A stretch of DNA of 64,000 bases, taken from contig NZ_JAPWHB010000004.1 in assembly GCF_027214025.1 (NCBI RefSeq), forward strand, positions 248,001 through 312,000, read 5' to 3'. The position numbers and the translations under genes were made by a program. Every line of letters begins with the position of its first letter. Positions within the stretch are counted from its first letter, which is position 1. Shown one piece after another: positions 9,476 through 19,420 of the stretch. The notes beneath the pieces were generated by a model that saw only the letters and a list, made by a program, of their open reading frames with translations, ran no database searches and was not told the DNA's origin. The DNA is from Parahoeflea alexandrii (GTDB taxonomy: Bacteria > Pseudomonadota > Alphaproteobacteria > Rhizobiales > Rhizobiaceae).

Positions 9476-10858
9476 ATGACCAGCATGGACTCCATCCGCA
9501 GGGAATACGAGCGCTATCCGCCAAATGGCTTTCGCCGGTTCACGCGCTGGTTCACCAAGCGCATTCCGACGCGGCTTTATGCGCGCGCCCTGCTGATCAT
9601 CATCATTCCGATGGTGCTGCTGCAATCGGTCATCGCCTTCGTCTTCATGGAGCGGCACTGGCAGACCGTGACCCAGCGGCTCTCGATGGCCGTTACCCGC
9701 GACATCGCCGCCATCATCGATGTGCTCGCCACCTTCCCGCAGGATGCGAGCTATGACCAGATCACCCGCATCGCCCGCGAGCGGCTGGAACTCAACATCG
9801 CCATCGAGCCGCCCGGCGACCTTCCCGCCCCGCGGCCAAAGCCGTTTTTCTCTATTCTCGACCAGATCCTGTCCGAAGAGATCACCCGCCAGATCCGGCT
9901 TCCGTTCTGGATCGACACCGTCGGCAACTCCAACATCGTCGAGATCCGCATCAAGCTCGAGGACAAGATCCTCAGGGTCTTCGCCAAACGCAGCCAGGCC
10001 TACGCGTCCAATACCCATATCTTCCTGTTGTGGATGGTCGGCACCTCGCTGGTGCTGCTGGTGATTGCCATCCTGTTCCTGCGCGGCCAGATCCGCCCGA
10101 TCCTCAATCTCACCCAGGCGGCGGAGAGTTTCGGCAAGGGCCAGCGCATGCCCGATGACTTCCGCCCCCGCGGCGCCGACGAGGTCCGCCGTGCCGGCAT
10201 CGCCTTCATTAAGATGCGCGAGCGCATCGAACGCCAGCTCGAGCAGCGCACCGCCATGCTCTCAGGCGTCAGCCACGATCTTCGCACTATCCTCACCCGC
10301 TTCAGGCTGCAGCTGGCGCTGGTCGGCGACGGCCCGGAGCTTGATGGACTGAACAAGGACATCGACGACATGCAGTCGATGCTCGACAGCTATCTCTCGT
10401 TCGCACGCGGCGAGGCCGAGGAGGATGTCGGAACGGTCAGCCTGAAGGCCGTCGTTGAAAAGATCGCCGCCGACGGACGCCTGCGCGGCGCCACCGTCAA
10501 CGTTTCGGTGCAGGGCGATGACGACATCAATGTCCGGCCGAACGCCTTTGACCGGCTGTTGACCAACCTGGTGTCAAACGCCTGCCGCCACGCCGACGAG
10601 GTCTCCATCGAAGCGGTCAACCGCGGCAAGTGGCTGACCATCGCCATCGACGATGACGGCCCGGGAATTCCCGCCGATGCGCGCGAGGATGTGTTCAGGC
10701 CGTTCTACCGGCTTGACGCCGCGCGCAACCAGGATGAGACCGGCACCGGCTTGGGTCTGGCAATCGTGAGGGATATCGCCCGCAGCCACGGCGGCGATGT
10801 CACCCTGTCCGACAGCGCCATGGGCGGCCTGCGCGCCACGGTGCGCCTGCCGGTCTGA
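9476..10858 (+). CDS. EnvZ-like sensor histidine kinase
   Basis: This 460-residue inner-membrane kinase has two membrane helices (about residues 38-60 and 182-203) around a periplasmic domain, then HAMP, HisKA and HATPase regions. Catalytic motifs are the H-box SGVSHDLRTILTRFRL, the N-box LVSNACRHADE, the G1 box DDDGPGIP and the G2 box GTGLGLAIV. The H-box has Ile where most HisKA kinases have Pro (HDLRTP). No response regulator is adjacent; the orphan OmpR-type regulator at 1642 is the obvious candidate partner. It is transcribed divergently from the TRAP operon. Confidence 0.92.
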   Translation: MTSMDSIRREYERYPPNGFRRFTRWFTKRIPTRLYARALLIIIIPMVLLQSVIAFVFMERHWQTVTQRLSMAVTRDIAAIIDVLATFPQDASYDQITRIARERLELNIAIEPPGDLPAPRPKPFFSILDQILSEEITRQIRLPFWIDTVGNSNIVEIRIKLEDKILRVFAKRSQAYASNTHIFLLWMVGTSLVLLVIAILFLRGQIRPILNLTQAAESFGKGQRMPDDFRPRGADEVRRAGIAFIKMRERIERQLEQRTAMLSGVSHDLRTILTRFRLQLALVGDGPELDGLNKDIDDMQSMLDSYLSFARGEAEEDVGTVSLKAVVEKIAADGRLRGATVNVSVQGDDDINVRPNAFDRLLTNLVSNACRHADEVSIEAVNRGKWLTIAIDDDGPGIPADAREDVFRPFYRLDAARNQDETGTGLGLAIVRDIARSHGGDVTLSDSAMGGLRATVRLPV

Positions 10859-10940
10859 GAAACGACGCCGGAAACACATCGCTCTGAAAACAAAGGGGGA
10901 TTTCGGCAAGCGCCAGTGACAAGCCGTGGCCGTGTCGAGT

Positions 10941-11282
10941 TCACATCAGCCGGGCGCCGTTCGGAACCGGCGTGTCAACCGCGGCGAGAACGATATCGCC
11001 ATTGGCATCGGCAAACCCCAGCGTCAGCACTTCCGACATGAACGGACCGATCTGGCGCGGCGGGAAATTCACCACCGCCATCACCTGGCGCCCGACCAGA
11101 TCTTCAGGCGTGTAATGCACGGTGATCTGGGCCGACGACTTCTTCTCGCCGATCTCCGGCCCGAAATCGATCCTGAGCTTGTAGGCAGGCTTTCGCGCCT
11201 GTGGAAACGGCTCCGCCGCGACTATGGTGCCGGTGCGGATCTCGACCTTCTCGAAATCATCCCAGGAAATCGTCGAACTCAT
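10941..11282 (-). CDS. csaA: CsaA-type tRNA-binding domain protein
   Basis: This 113-residue protein is a free-standing OB-fold tRNA-binding domain (EMAP/Trbp111/CsaA family) that acts as a dimer and has been linked to export chaperoning in Bacillus. The N-terminal block FEKVEIRTGTIVAAEPFP and the VVNFPPRQIGPFMSEVLTLG block are typical. Its length matches CsaA. It lies 30 bp after proC on the same strand. The function in vivo is poorly defined for the family. Confidence 0.9.
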   Translation of the reverse strand: MSSTISWDDFEKVEIRTGTIVAAEPFPQARKPAYKLRIDFGPEIGEKKSSAQITVHYTPEDLVGRQVMAVVNFPPRQIGPFMSEVLTLGFADANGDIVLAAVDTPVPNGARLM

Positions 11283-11312
11283 GATCGGCTCACGTATCTT
11301 GAAAGGAGGAGA

Positions 11313-12125
11313 TCAGCCGGCCAGTTCGCGCGACCGGTCGGCGGCAGCCTTGAGCGCCTTGTCGAACACCGGCTGGATGCCGTCTTCGGCCATCAGCACC
11401 GCCAGCGCCGCGGCGGTGGTGCCGTTGGGCGAGGTGACGTTCTGCCTGAGTTGCGCTGCGCCGTCAGGGGACCGGTGCATCAGCTCCCCGGCCCCCGTGA
11501 CGGTCGCGCGTGCGAGCCGCATGGCGAGGTCCGCCGGCAGGCCGCATTTGCGCCCCGCCTCAGCCATGCACTCGACGAGATAGAAGACATAGGCCGGACC
11601 GCTGCCCGAGACTGCCGTGATTACGTCGATCAGTGCTTCATCTTCGACCCATTCGACAGGACCGCAGACCGACAGCAGCCGGTCGATCTCGGCCTTTGCT
11701 TCAGTGCTGACCGCTGCATTGGCAACCGCGCCGGTGATGCCCCGTCCGACCATGGCCGGCGTGTTGGGAATGGTGCGGACGATCGCGCCGCCGAGACGTT
11801 CCTCGAAATAGGCGATGGTCTTGCCCGCCGCGACCGACAGGCTGACGGTCCGGGGACCGACCAGTCCGGTCAGGCCTTCAATCACGGCATCCATGATCTG
11901 CGGCTTCACCGCCAGCATCAGAATGCCTGCGGTCAATCCCTGCGGTGCGGAGCTTTCCCAGCGCACCCCGGCTTCAGCCAGTCGCGCCGCCATCGCCTCG
12001 GATGGCTTTGGATCGATCACCACGATCGTGGCAGGATCGGTTCCCGCATCCAGCCAGCCGTTGAGCATGGCGCCGCCCATGTTGCCGGCGCCGACAAGGA
12101 CCAGGGGATTGGCGGGAGAAATCAT
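11313..12125 (-). CDS. proC: Pyrroline-5-carboxylate reductase
   Basis: This 270-residue cytoplasmic enzyme reduces pyrroline-5-carboxylate to proline with NAD(P)H, the last step of proline synthesis. The N-terminal dinucleotide fold has VGAGNMGGAMLNG. The catalytic C-terminal helical domain contains DVITAVSGSGPAYVFYLVE and LARATVTGAGELM. The length is normal. It begins 2 bp after the YbjN-family gene ends, so both are likely cotranscribed, followed by csaA. Confidence 0.96.
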   Translation of the reverse strand: MISPANPLVLVGAGNMGGAMLNGWLDAGTDPATIVVIDPKPSEAMAARLAEAGVRWESSAPQGLTAGILMLAVKPQIMDAVIEGLTGLVGPRTVSLSVAAGKTIAYFEERLGGAIVRTIPNTPAMVGRGITGAVANAAVSTEAKAEIDRLLSVCGPVEWVEDEALIDVITAVSGSGPAYVFYLVECMAEAGRKCGLPADLAMRLARATVTGAGELMHRSPDGAAQLRQNVTSPNGTTAAALAVLMAEDGIQPVFDKALKAAADRSRELAG

Positions 12126-12126
12126 C

Positions 12127-12627
12127 TCATGCCTCGCCGCGGGTTTCGAACATCACCGCCGTGATCGCCGACTTGGCGTCCATCCCGGACCAGACGACGA
12201 ACTGGAACGCCTGGAAATAGGCCTCGCAGGAATCGAGAGCGTTCGACAGCAGCACCTCGACCTGGCGGTTGGTCGGCTCGGCGCCGCCGGCCAGAAGCAG
12301 CGACTGGCGGAAGATGATCACATGCTCCTGCTGCCACAGGTCGAAATGGCCCATCAGCACCTGGCCGTTGACGTGCGAGAGGAGCTTCATCACCTCGGTG
12401 ACGCGAACGTCGGGAACCTTGATGTCGAAGGCGCTGGCGATATGCAGCGCCTCGCAGTCCTCCATCCAGGAAAACGAGACGTGATAATCCGTCCAGTGCC
12501 CCTCGACCGTCATCGCGATCTCGTGCTCGCCGGAGCGCTCGAACGTCCAGTCGTTGGACGCAGCCACGAACTCGATCATGTCTACCGGATTGGAGTGCCG
12601 TTCGAATTCGATATTACTGAGATTCAT
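12127..12627 (-). CDS. YbjN domain-containing protein
   Basis: This cytoplasmic protein of 166 residues matches the YbjN family (putative bacterial sensory-transduction regulators with a type III secretion chaperone-like fold). The start MNLSNIEFERHSNPVDMIEF was chosen because the longer in-frame reading adds an unlikely Trp/Arg-rich stretch. It is the first gene of a YbjN-proC-csaA unit, an arrangement I recall from other rhizobia. The molecular role is unknown. Confidence 0.82.
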   Translation of the reverse strand: MNLSNIEFERHSNPVDMIEFVAASNDWTFERSGEHEIAMTVEGHWTDYHVSFSWMEDCEALHIASAFDIKVPDVRVTEVMKLLSHVNGQVLMGHFDLWQQEHVIIFRQSLLLAGGAEPTNRQVEVLLSNALDSCEAYFQAFQFVVWSGMDAKSAITAVMFETRGEA

Positions 12628-13004
12628 GCCCCACCTAGCTTCATTTCCAGCGCCTGGTGATCCGCTCTCGCGCCATCCAGACAGCCACCTCATCCACGCA
12701 TGATTCACCCACGACCCGGGGCGTCCGCACTTGCGACTCCTGCCGGGGCAATTTGCCGCCCGTTCCGAATCATCATTTAGAATCAGTGTATAAATGCAGA
12801 GTCCGAGCGCCAGTCCCCCGGCAGCATTTTGTCAGCCGCAGCCTGTGGACCAACCTGCCAAACTGATTCCGCCATGACTCATAACCGACTCACGCAAAAG
12901 GCTTTTTGAGCCTCGCGGTCCGGTGGATAACCTGTGCAAAAAAAATTGGGTACAATCGCCGCTCAGGCGTCCCTGAACCGGAGCGCCTCGCCGGGGGACT
13001 GGTT
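12628..13004. other. Intergenic region without a convincing gene (377 bp)
   Basis: Between the YbjN gene and ubiK I find no supported coding or RNA gene. The stretch is more A+T-rich than its surroundings. It should contain the promoter for the YbjN-proC-csaA unit and the end of the ubiK transcript, with a small hairpin at 12899-12913. A single DnaA-like box (GTGGATAAC, about 12922) is not enough to suggest an origin. Confidence 0.5.
12896..12913 (-). terminator. Weak intrinsic terminator after ubiK
   Basis: On the minus strand AGGCT CAAAA AGCCT forms a 5-bp stem (12899-12913) followed by TTT. It lies about 90 bp past the ubiK stop. The stem is short, so this is tentative. Confidence 0.3.
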
Positions 13005-13280
13005 TCAGGCGTCGGAACCCTTCGACGAGCGCTTTTTCTCGAGCGCATCGAGCCGGGCGGCAAGCGCATCATTCTCTTCGCGCGCCTTGATCGCCATGTC
13101 GCGGACCGCCTCGAATTCCTCGCGCTTGACCAGATCCATCGAATTGAGAAGCCGTTCGAGCTGACTGCGCATCGCCGTTTCCATTTCCCGCCGGACGCCC
13201 TGCGCGGCACCCGCTGCATCGGTCATCAGCTTGGCAAGTTCGTCGAGAAGTCTGTTCGATCCGCTGTTCATCATCGTCAT
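13005..13280 (-). CDS. ubiK: UbiK-family accessory factor (BMFP)
   Basis: This 91-residue, largely helical protein has a C-terminal coiled coil (EENDALAARLDALEKKRSSK) and an N-terminal amphipathic segment (NRLLDELAKLMTDAAGAAQGVRRE). This is the pattern of the membrane-fusogenic BMFP proteins; UbiK members help the ubiquinone-synthesis complex in aerobic proteobacteria. A downstream ATG at 13274 is an alternative start. It is divergent from lgt. Confidence 0.85.
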   Translation of the reverse strand: MTMMNSGSNRLLDELAKLMTDAAGAAQGVRREMETAMRSQLERLLNSMDLVKREEFEAVRDMAIKAREENDALAARLDALEKKRSSKGSDA

Positions 13281-13362
13281 CCCTTTTGCGGGTTCATTCC
13301 GGCAATTGCGCGTAGGCAGTCAATCCTGAGGTAAGCGCTCCGGCAAGGACTTGCAAGCCAAA

Positions 13363-13397
13363 GCATGCGGCGCAAGGCTTGCGCAAAGCCCGCATGC
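13363..13397. repeat. Nested inverted repeat between ubiK and lgt
   Basis: GCATGCGG (13363-13370) pairs with CCGCATGC (13390-13397), and inside it GCGCAA (13370-13375) pairs with TTGCGC (13379-13384) around GGC. The element sits in the divergent ubiK/lgt spacer and could be a regulator site or RNA hairpin. Confidence 0.45.
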
Positions 13398-13507
13398 CAT
13401 GTCACAGGAGCAAGGTTTCAGGCAACACAGCACGGAAACCTGCGTTGAGGCCATAATTATGCTGGTCCGGGATTGTAGGACAGCCCCGGGAGCAGGAAGG
13501 AACCGCA

Positions 13508-14341
13508 TTGGAGCATACCGCAACGCTGTTGTCGCTGATGGCCTTCCCGGACATCGATCCGGTGATCTTCGCCATCGGCCCGGTGCAGGTGCGCTGGTAC
13601 GGGCTTGCCTATGTAGCCGGCATCCTGCTGGGCTGGCGCTACGCCCGGATGCTCGTCAGCAACGAGCGGCTCTGGCCGGCAGCAGGCCCGCGCATGACGC
13701 CGCTGGACATCGATGATTTCCTGCTCTGGGCGACCGTCGGCATCGTGGCCGGCGGACGCATCGGCTACATCCTGTTCTACGATTTTACGGCGGTGGCGGC
13801 CAATCCCGTCCGGGCGCTGGAAATCTGGAACGGCGGCATGTCGTTCCATGGCGGCCTGCTCGGAACGCTGATCGCCATGCTGCTGTTTGCCCGCAGCCGC
13901 GGCATCCCGGTCTTCAACCTGTTCGACGTCGTCTGCGCGGTCGTGCCGGTGGGGTTGTTCTTCGGACGGCTGGCCAACTTCATCAATTCCGAGCTCTGGG
14001 GCAAGCTGACCGACATGCCCTGGGCCGTTGTCTTCCCCACCGGAGGCCCGTTCCCGCGTCATCCCACGCAACTCTATGAAGCCGGTCTTGAAGGACTGCT
14101 GCTGGTGTCCGTGCTGGCCTGGCTGATCTACCGCCGCCAGGCCCTGAAACGGCCCGGCATGGTCGCGGGCTTTTTCGTCATCGGCTATGCTCTGTCCCGG
14201 ATTTTCGTCGAGTTCTTCCGGGAGCCCGACATCCAGATCGGCTATCTCGCCGGCGGCTGGCTGACCATGGGAATGGTTCTGTCGCTGCCGATGCTGGCGG
14301 TCGGCCTCTGGGCCGTCGCCACCGCCCGATCGCGCGCCTGA
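13508..14341 (+). CDS. lgt: Prolipoprotein diacylglyceryl transferase
   Basis: This 277-residue inner-membrane enzyme transfers diacylglycerol from phosphatidylglycerol to the lipobox cysteine, the first step of lipoprotein maturation. Several hydrophobic segments are present, with family motifs [12 protein letters not shown] and the signature [13 protein letters not shown]. The start is a TTG supported by AGGAAGGA seven bases upstream. The next gene begins 23 bp later, so lgt, the methyltransferase, pgeF and the M24 gene likely form one operon. Confidence 0.95.
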   Translation: MEHTATLLSLMAFPDIDPVIFAIGPVQVRWYGLAYVAGILLGWRYARMLVSNERLWPAAGPRMTPLDIDDFLLWATVGIVAGGRIGYILFYDFTAVAANPVRALEIWNGGMSFHGGLLGTLIAMLLFARSRGIPVFNLFDVVCAVVPVGLFFGRLANFINSELWGKLTDMPWAVVFPTGGPFPRHPTQLYEAGLEGLLLVSVLAWLIYRRQALKRPGMVAGFFVIGYALSRIFVEFFREPDIQIGYLAGGWLTMGMVLSLPMLAVGLWAVATARSRA

Positions 14342-14364
14342 GCAAGCCCGGAAAGGTCCCCGCC

Positions 14365-15465
14365 ATGACGCCGCTCGCCGAGAAAATCGTCAACCTGATC
14401 CAGCAGACCGGCCCGCTCAAGATATCCGACTATTTCGCGCTGTGCCTGGCCGATCCGGACCATGGCTATTATCAGCGCCGCGAGCCCTTCGGCCAGTCCG
14501 GCGACTTCATCACCGCACCGGAAATCTCGCAGTTGTTCGGCGAGATGATCGGCGTGTTTCTGGTCCAGGCCTGGCAGGCGCAGGGAGCGCCGGAAAAGAC
14601 CCGCATCGTCGAGATCGGCCCGGGCCGCGGCACCCTGATGTCGGATGCGCTGCGGGTCATCGCCCGGCTTGCGCCCGATCTCTATGCGGACGCCACCATC
14701 CACATGGTCGAGACCAGCGAGCGGCTGCGCAACGTGCAGCGCCAGACCCTCGTCCGCATCAAGCAGCGGATAAGCTGGCACCATGCCGTTGAAGACCTCC
14801 CGGCCGGTTTCACCCTGATCGTCGCCAATGAACTGTTCGACGCCCTACCGATCCGCCAGTTCGTCAAGACGCCGGAAGGCTTTTGCGAGCGTGTCGTCGG
14901 GCTCGATGACGGGGGAAACCTGGCGTTCGGCCTTGCCCCGGGCGGCTTCGATACAACGCTCCTGCCGATCGAGGCGGGACGCGTCCCGAATGGCGAGGTT
15001 TTCGAGGCCTCGCCCGCCAGGTCCGCGGTCATGCAGGCCGTTGCGGCACAGATCCTGCGCGACGGCGGCACCGCGCTGACCATCGACTACGGTCATCTTG
15101 TCACCGGCTTTGGCGACACGCTGCAGGCGGTTCACCAGCATGAATTCGATCCGCCGCTGGCCCGGCCCGGCGAGGCCGACCTGACCAGCCATGTCGATTT
15201 CCAGGTTCTGGCCGAGGTCGCCAGGGAGGCCGGCGCCCATGTCCACCGGCCCATGACCCAGGGCGATTTCCTGCTCCGCCTTGGCATTCTGGAACGCGCC
15301 GGCGCGCTCGGAGCCGGGCGTGACAGTTTGACTCAGGCCACCATCAGCGATGCGGTCAACCGTCTTGCCGGAGAGGGCGAAGGTCGCATGGGAGCGCTGT
15401 TCAAGGTGCTGGCAGTCAGCGGCAAGCCGGTCGGGATCACGCCCTTTGATCCCCAGGCAGCGTAA
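14365..15465 (+). CDS. NDUFAF7/MidA-type SAM-dependent methyltransferase
   Basis: This 366-residue class I methyltransferase belongs to the family of mitochondrial NDUFAF7, which methylates an arginine of complex I subunit NDUFS2. The segments GDFITAPEISQLFGEMIG and VEIGPGRGTLMSDALR are characteristic, the second being the SAM-binding loop. The length and position after lgt are typical for alphaproteobacteria. Methylation of complex I here is inferred from the mitochondrial homologue. Confidence 0.9.
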   Translation: MTPLAEKIVNLIQQTGPLKISDYFALCLADPDHGYYQRREPFGQSGDFITAPEISQLFGEMIGVFLVQAWQAQGAPEKTRIVEIGPGRGTLMSDALRVIARLAPDLYADATIHMVETSERLRNVQRQTLVRIKQRISWHHAVEDLPAGFTLIVANELFDALPIRQFVKTPEGFCERVVGLDDGGNLAFGLAPGGFDTTLLPIEAGRVPNGEVFEASPARSAVMQAVAAQILRDGGTALTIDYGHLVTGFGDTLQAVHQHEFDPPLARPGEADLTSHVDFQVLAEVAREAGAHVHRPMTQGDFLLRLGILERAGALGAGRDSLTQATISDAVNRLAGEGEGRMGALFKVLAVSGKPVGITPFDPQAA

Positions 15466-15568
15466 GCCGGCGAATTGACAGAAGCAGCCCGGATGGCCAC
15501 CATCTGCGCGCAGTCAGGCATTATCTGCGGATTCGGCTCGCCCTCAGGGCCGACGGGAGGAGCAAATC

Positions 15569-16369
15569 ATGACGGTTGACCGCAGCTCCCCGAACCCGTT
15601 GCGGAGCGCACTTCTGGATGGCGTATCGACGGACCGACGGATCGCCCACGGTTTCTTCAACCGTGCCGGCGGCGTTTCCAAGGGGCTTTACCGCGGCCTC
15701 AACGTCGGGCTGGGATCAAGGGACGACCGGATCGACGTGATCGAAAACCGCACCCGGGTCAGCCGCTGGTTCGACCTCGATGTCGACCGGCTGGTTACCG
15801 TGCATCAGGTTCATTCGCCCCGCGTCCAGGTCGCGACGCGCGAAAACCGGACAGAGCGCCCGGAGGCCGACGCGCTGGTCACCGACACACCCGGGCTGGT
15901 GCTCGGCGTGCTGACCGCCGATTGCGGCCCGGTGCTGTTTGCGGATGCAGAGGCCGGCGTCATCGGCGCCGCCCACGCCGGCTGGCGCGGCGCCTTTGAC
16001 GGCGTTCTCGAAAGCACCATCGAGGCCATGCTGGGCCTTGGCGCGGAAGCCGAACGCATTGTTGCGGTGCTCGGCCCCTCGATCAGCCAGGACAATTACG
16101 AGGTCGGCCCGGAATTCGTCGACCGTTTCGTGCAGCAAGCCGTCGGCAATGACGCCTATTTCACAGCTTCGCCGAGGCCTGGGCACGCGCTGTTCGACCT
16201 GAAACAATACACGGTCGACCGCTTGCGCAACGCCGGGGTAAGGGCCGACATGCTGTCTGCCTGCACCTATGCCGATGAGGAGGCCTGGTATTCCTACCGG
16301 CGCTCCACCCATCGCAACGAACCCGATTACGGACGACAAATCTCCGCCATCGCCATCAAGGAGGACTGA
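15569..16369 (+). CDS. pgeF: Peptidoglycan editing factor PgeF (laccase-domain protein)
   Basis: This 266-residue protein of the multicopper-polyphenol-oxidase/YfiH family has metal-site motifs VHQVHSPRVQ, LTADCGPVLFAD and GAAHAGWRG. E. coli PgeF removes misincorporated serine from UDP-MurNAc precursors; purine nucleosidase-like activity is reported for relatives. The stop is 1 bp before the start of the next gene, whose ribosome site AGGAGG lies inside the end of this one. Confidence 0.9.
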   Translation: MTVDRSSPNPLRSALLDGVSTDRRIAHGFFNRAGGVSKGLYRGLNVGLGSRDDRIDVIENRTRVSRWFDLDVDRLVTVHQVHSPRVQVATRENRTERPEADALVTDTPGLVLGVLTADCGPVLFADAEAGVIGAAHAGWRGAFDGVLESTIEAMLGLGAEAERIVAVLGPSISQDNYEVGPEFVDRFVQQAVGNDAYFTASPRPGHALFDLKQYTVDRLRNAGVRADMLSACTYADEEAWYSYRRSTHRNEPDYGRQISAIAIKED

Positions 16370-16370
16370 T

Positions 16371-17525
16371 ATGGCCCTGCATTTTGAACGCGAGGAATAC
16401 GCCGCCCGTCTGGACAAGCTGACCGCCAGCATGCGCGAGGAAAAACTCGACGCCATGCTGCTGTTCGCCCAGGAGAGCATGTACTGGCTCACCGGCTACG
16501 ACACATTCGGCTTCTGCTTCTTCCAGTGCCTGGTGGTCAAGGCCGACGGCTCGATGACGCTTCTGACCCGCTCCGCCGATCTGCGTCAGGCCCGGCAGAC
16601 CTCGAACATCGAGCGCATCGTGGTCTGGACCGACCGGACGAACGCCGATCCGGCGGTGGATCTCAAAAACCTGCTCTCCGATCTCGATCTGCTCGGCGAA
16701 CGCATTGGCGTGGAATACGACACCCATGGCCTGACCGGCGCCAATTGCCGCAAGCTCGACAACCAGCTGCAGAGCTTTGCCGAAATGGTGGATGCCTCCC
16801 ATGTCGTCAGCCGGCTGCGGCTGATCAAGAGCCCTGCGGAAATCGCCTATGCCAGGCGCGCCGCCGAGCTGTCCGATGCAGCGCTCGACGCCGCGTTGCC
16901 GCTCATCAAGCCGGGCGCCGATGAAGCCGACATCTTGGCCGCCATGCAGGGCGCGGTGTTTTCCGGCGGCGGCGACTATCCGGCCAACGAGTTCATCATC
17001 GGCTCCGGCGAGGACGCGCTTCTGTGCCGCTACAAGGCCGGCCGCCGCGAGCTCACCGCAGACGACCAGCTCACGCTCGAATGGGCGGGCGCCTTCGCCC
17101 ACTACCATGCGCCGATGATGCGCACCGTCATCGTCGGAGAACCGACACCCCGCCATGTCGAGCTTTACGAGGCCTGCCGGCTGTCGCTCGACGCCATCAC
17201 CGCAATCCTCAGGCCCGGCACCACCTTTGGCCAGGTCTTCGATGCCCATGCCGAGGTGATGGATGTGCGCGGGCTGACCCGGCACCGGCTCAACGCCTGT
17301 GGCTATTCGGTCGGCGCGCGCTTTACTCCCAGCTGGATGGAGCACCAGATGTTCCACGCCGGAAACCCGCTCGAGATTGCCCCGGACATGACGCTCTTCG
17401 TGCACATGATCATAATGGATTCGGAGACCGGCACCGCCATGACATTGGGACAGACCTATCTGACGACGCAGGACGCGCCGGAATCGCTCTCCGCCAAGTC
17501 TCTCGATCTGATCATCGCGTCATAG
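16371..17525 (+). CDS. M24 (pita-bread fold) protein lacking the metal ligands
   Basis: This 384-residue protein has the creatinase/prolidase N-terminal domain (about 1-135) and the pita-bread C-terminal domain (about 150-375). The five metal ligands of aminopeptidase P are not conserved: the Asp-Asp region reads LEWAGAFAHYHAPMMRT, the His region CGYSVG, and the Glu positions MTLFVHM and GQTYLTT. Such metal-free members include creatinase and ectoine hydrolase, which hydrolyse C-N bonds without metal, so it is probably not an Xaa-Pro peptidase. The start has AAGGAGG 6 bp upstream. The substrate is unknown. Confidence 0.82.
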   Translation: MALHFEREEYAARLDKLTASMREEKLDAMLLFAQESMYWLTGYDTFGFCFFQCLVVKADGSMTLLTRSADLRQARQTSNIERIVVWTDRTNADPAVDLKNLLSDLDLLGERIGVEYDTHGLTGANCRKLDNQLQSFAEMVDASHVVSRLRLIKSPAEIAYARRAAELSDAALDAALPLIKPGADEADILAAMQGAVFSGGGDYPANEFIIGSGEDALLCRYKAGRRELTADDQLTLEWAGAFAHYHAPMMRTVIVGEPTPRHVELYEACRLSLDAITAILRPGTTFGQVFDAHAEVMDVRGLTRHRLNACGYSVGARFTPSWMEHQMFHAGNPLEIAPDMTLFVHMIIMDSETGTAMTLGQTYLTTQDAPESLSAKSLDLIIAS

Positions 17526-17642
17526 GCACGGATATCCCGGCGCCCCCCGGCCGAAACTCACTCTGCACACGCGCCAGACCCGTCAACGATTGACAGGTCT
17601 GCCTCCGGGATTTCATAACAGGACGGGAAACGGGCGGGAAAC

Positions 17643-18269
17643 ATGATGCAGCGCATCAAAATTATCGGCATGGTTGGGACGTTGGCCGTCATGATGGCCG
17701 GCTGCAACGTCACCGAGCAGTCGCTGCAGCCGATCCCGGGCGAGCAGCAGGCAGCCACGGACGCCGCCCCCCCTGGCGGCTTCGATCCGTTTGCCACCGC
17801 ACCCGGCACTGCGCCGGGCATCGCGACAAGCCCCCAGGCGCCGGCTGCAACGCCGCAAAGCCCGGCCCAGACACAAGCCCAGACCCAGGCCGCCCTGCCC
17901 GCGGGCCAGGTCCGCGGCCAGATCCGCTTCATGCCGGTCATTGGCGCGCCCGTGAATGCCGTCACGCCGCTGTCGCGTCAGTTGGCCGTGGAGGCGCGCA
18001 CTCGCGGACTTGCAATCCTGAGCGCCTCCGATCCGGGCGGCGACCATGTGCTCAAGGGCTATTTCTCCGCCGACAACTTTAGTGGCCAGACAACCGTGTT
18101 CTATGTCTGGGACATTCTGGATCCGGCCGGAACCAGGTTGACCCGGATTCAGGGGCAGGAAGTCTTTCCTGGCGGCAACGGCGATCCATGGGCTTCCGTC
18201 CCTGCCAATGTGATGGAGCGAATCGCCTCCCGCACCATGGCCGATTACACCGCCTGGCGCGGTCTCTGA
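17643..18269 (+). CDS. Putative outer-membrane or periplasmic lipoprotein
   Basis: This 208-residue protein begins with a signal peptide ending in the lipobox VMMAGC (Cys about residue 20), followed by a Pro/Ala/Gln-rich linker (about 30-85) and a small folded domain (about 90-205). Lgt, needed to lipidate it, is encoded just upstream. I do not recognise a named family. The C-terminal domain GDHVLKGYFSADNFSGQTTV and YVWDILDPAGTRL suggests a beta-rich envelope domain. It precedes prs. Confidence 0.8.
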   Translation: MMQRIKIIGMVGTLAVMMAGCNVTEQSLQPIPGEQQAATDAAPPGGFDPFATAPGTAPGIATSPQAPAATPQSPAQTQAQTQAALPAGQVRGQIRFMPVIGAPVNAVTPLSRQLAVEARTRGLAILSASDPGGDHVLKGYFSADNFSGQTTVFYVWDILDPAGTRLTRIQGQEVFPGGNGDPWASVPANVMERIASRTMADYTAWRGL

Positions 18270-18466
18270 CAGACTCGCGGCCCGGCTGGCTGTGCTTTGC
18301 CGGCGTCACGTCCCGAGAAGTTTAACAGAAAAATTACGCCGCTTGGCGATGCGCGCTTGCAATCATCAAAACCGCCGCTTAAACGCGGGCCAACGGGTTG
18401 GCGCCCCGTCCCCTTGCGTGATCCTGCGCACGGAGCGACGCGGCCGAAAAAAACAGGCGGTCCCAA

Positions 18467-19399
<933 letters not shown>

Positions 19400-19420
19400 G
19401 GCCCGCCGGCCGATCGCGCA

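Noticed and set aside
11285-11312. Sequence resembling the 3' end of 16S rRNA (CTCCTCCTTTC after GGCTGATC on the minus strand)
   Set aside because: It is partly the end of proC and no other rRNA sequence is nearby. Most likely coincidence, although it could in principle pair with ribosome sites.
12918-12935. DnaA-box-like GTGGATAAC
   Set aside because: A single box without a cluster, AT-rich unwinding region or origin-linked genes does not support a replication origin.
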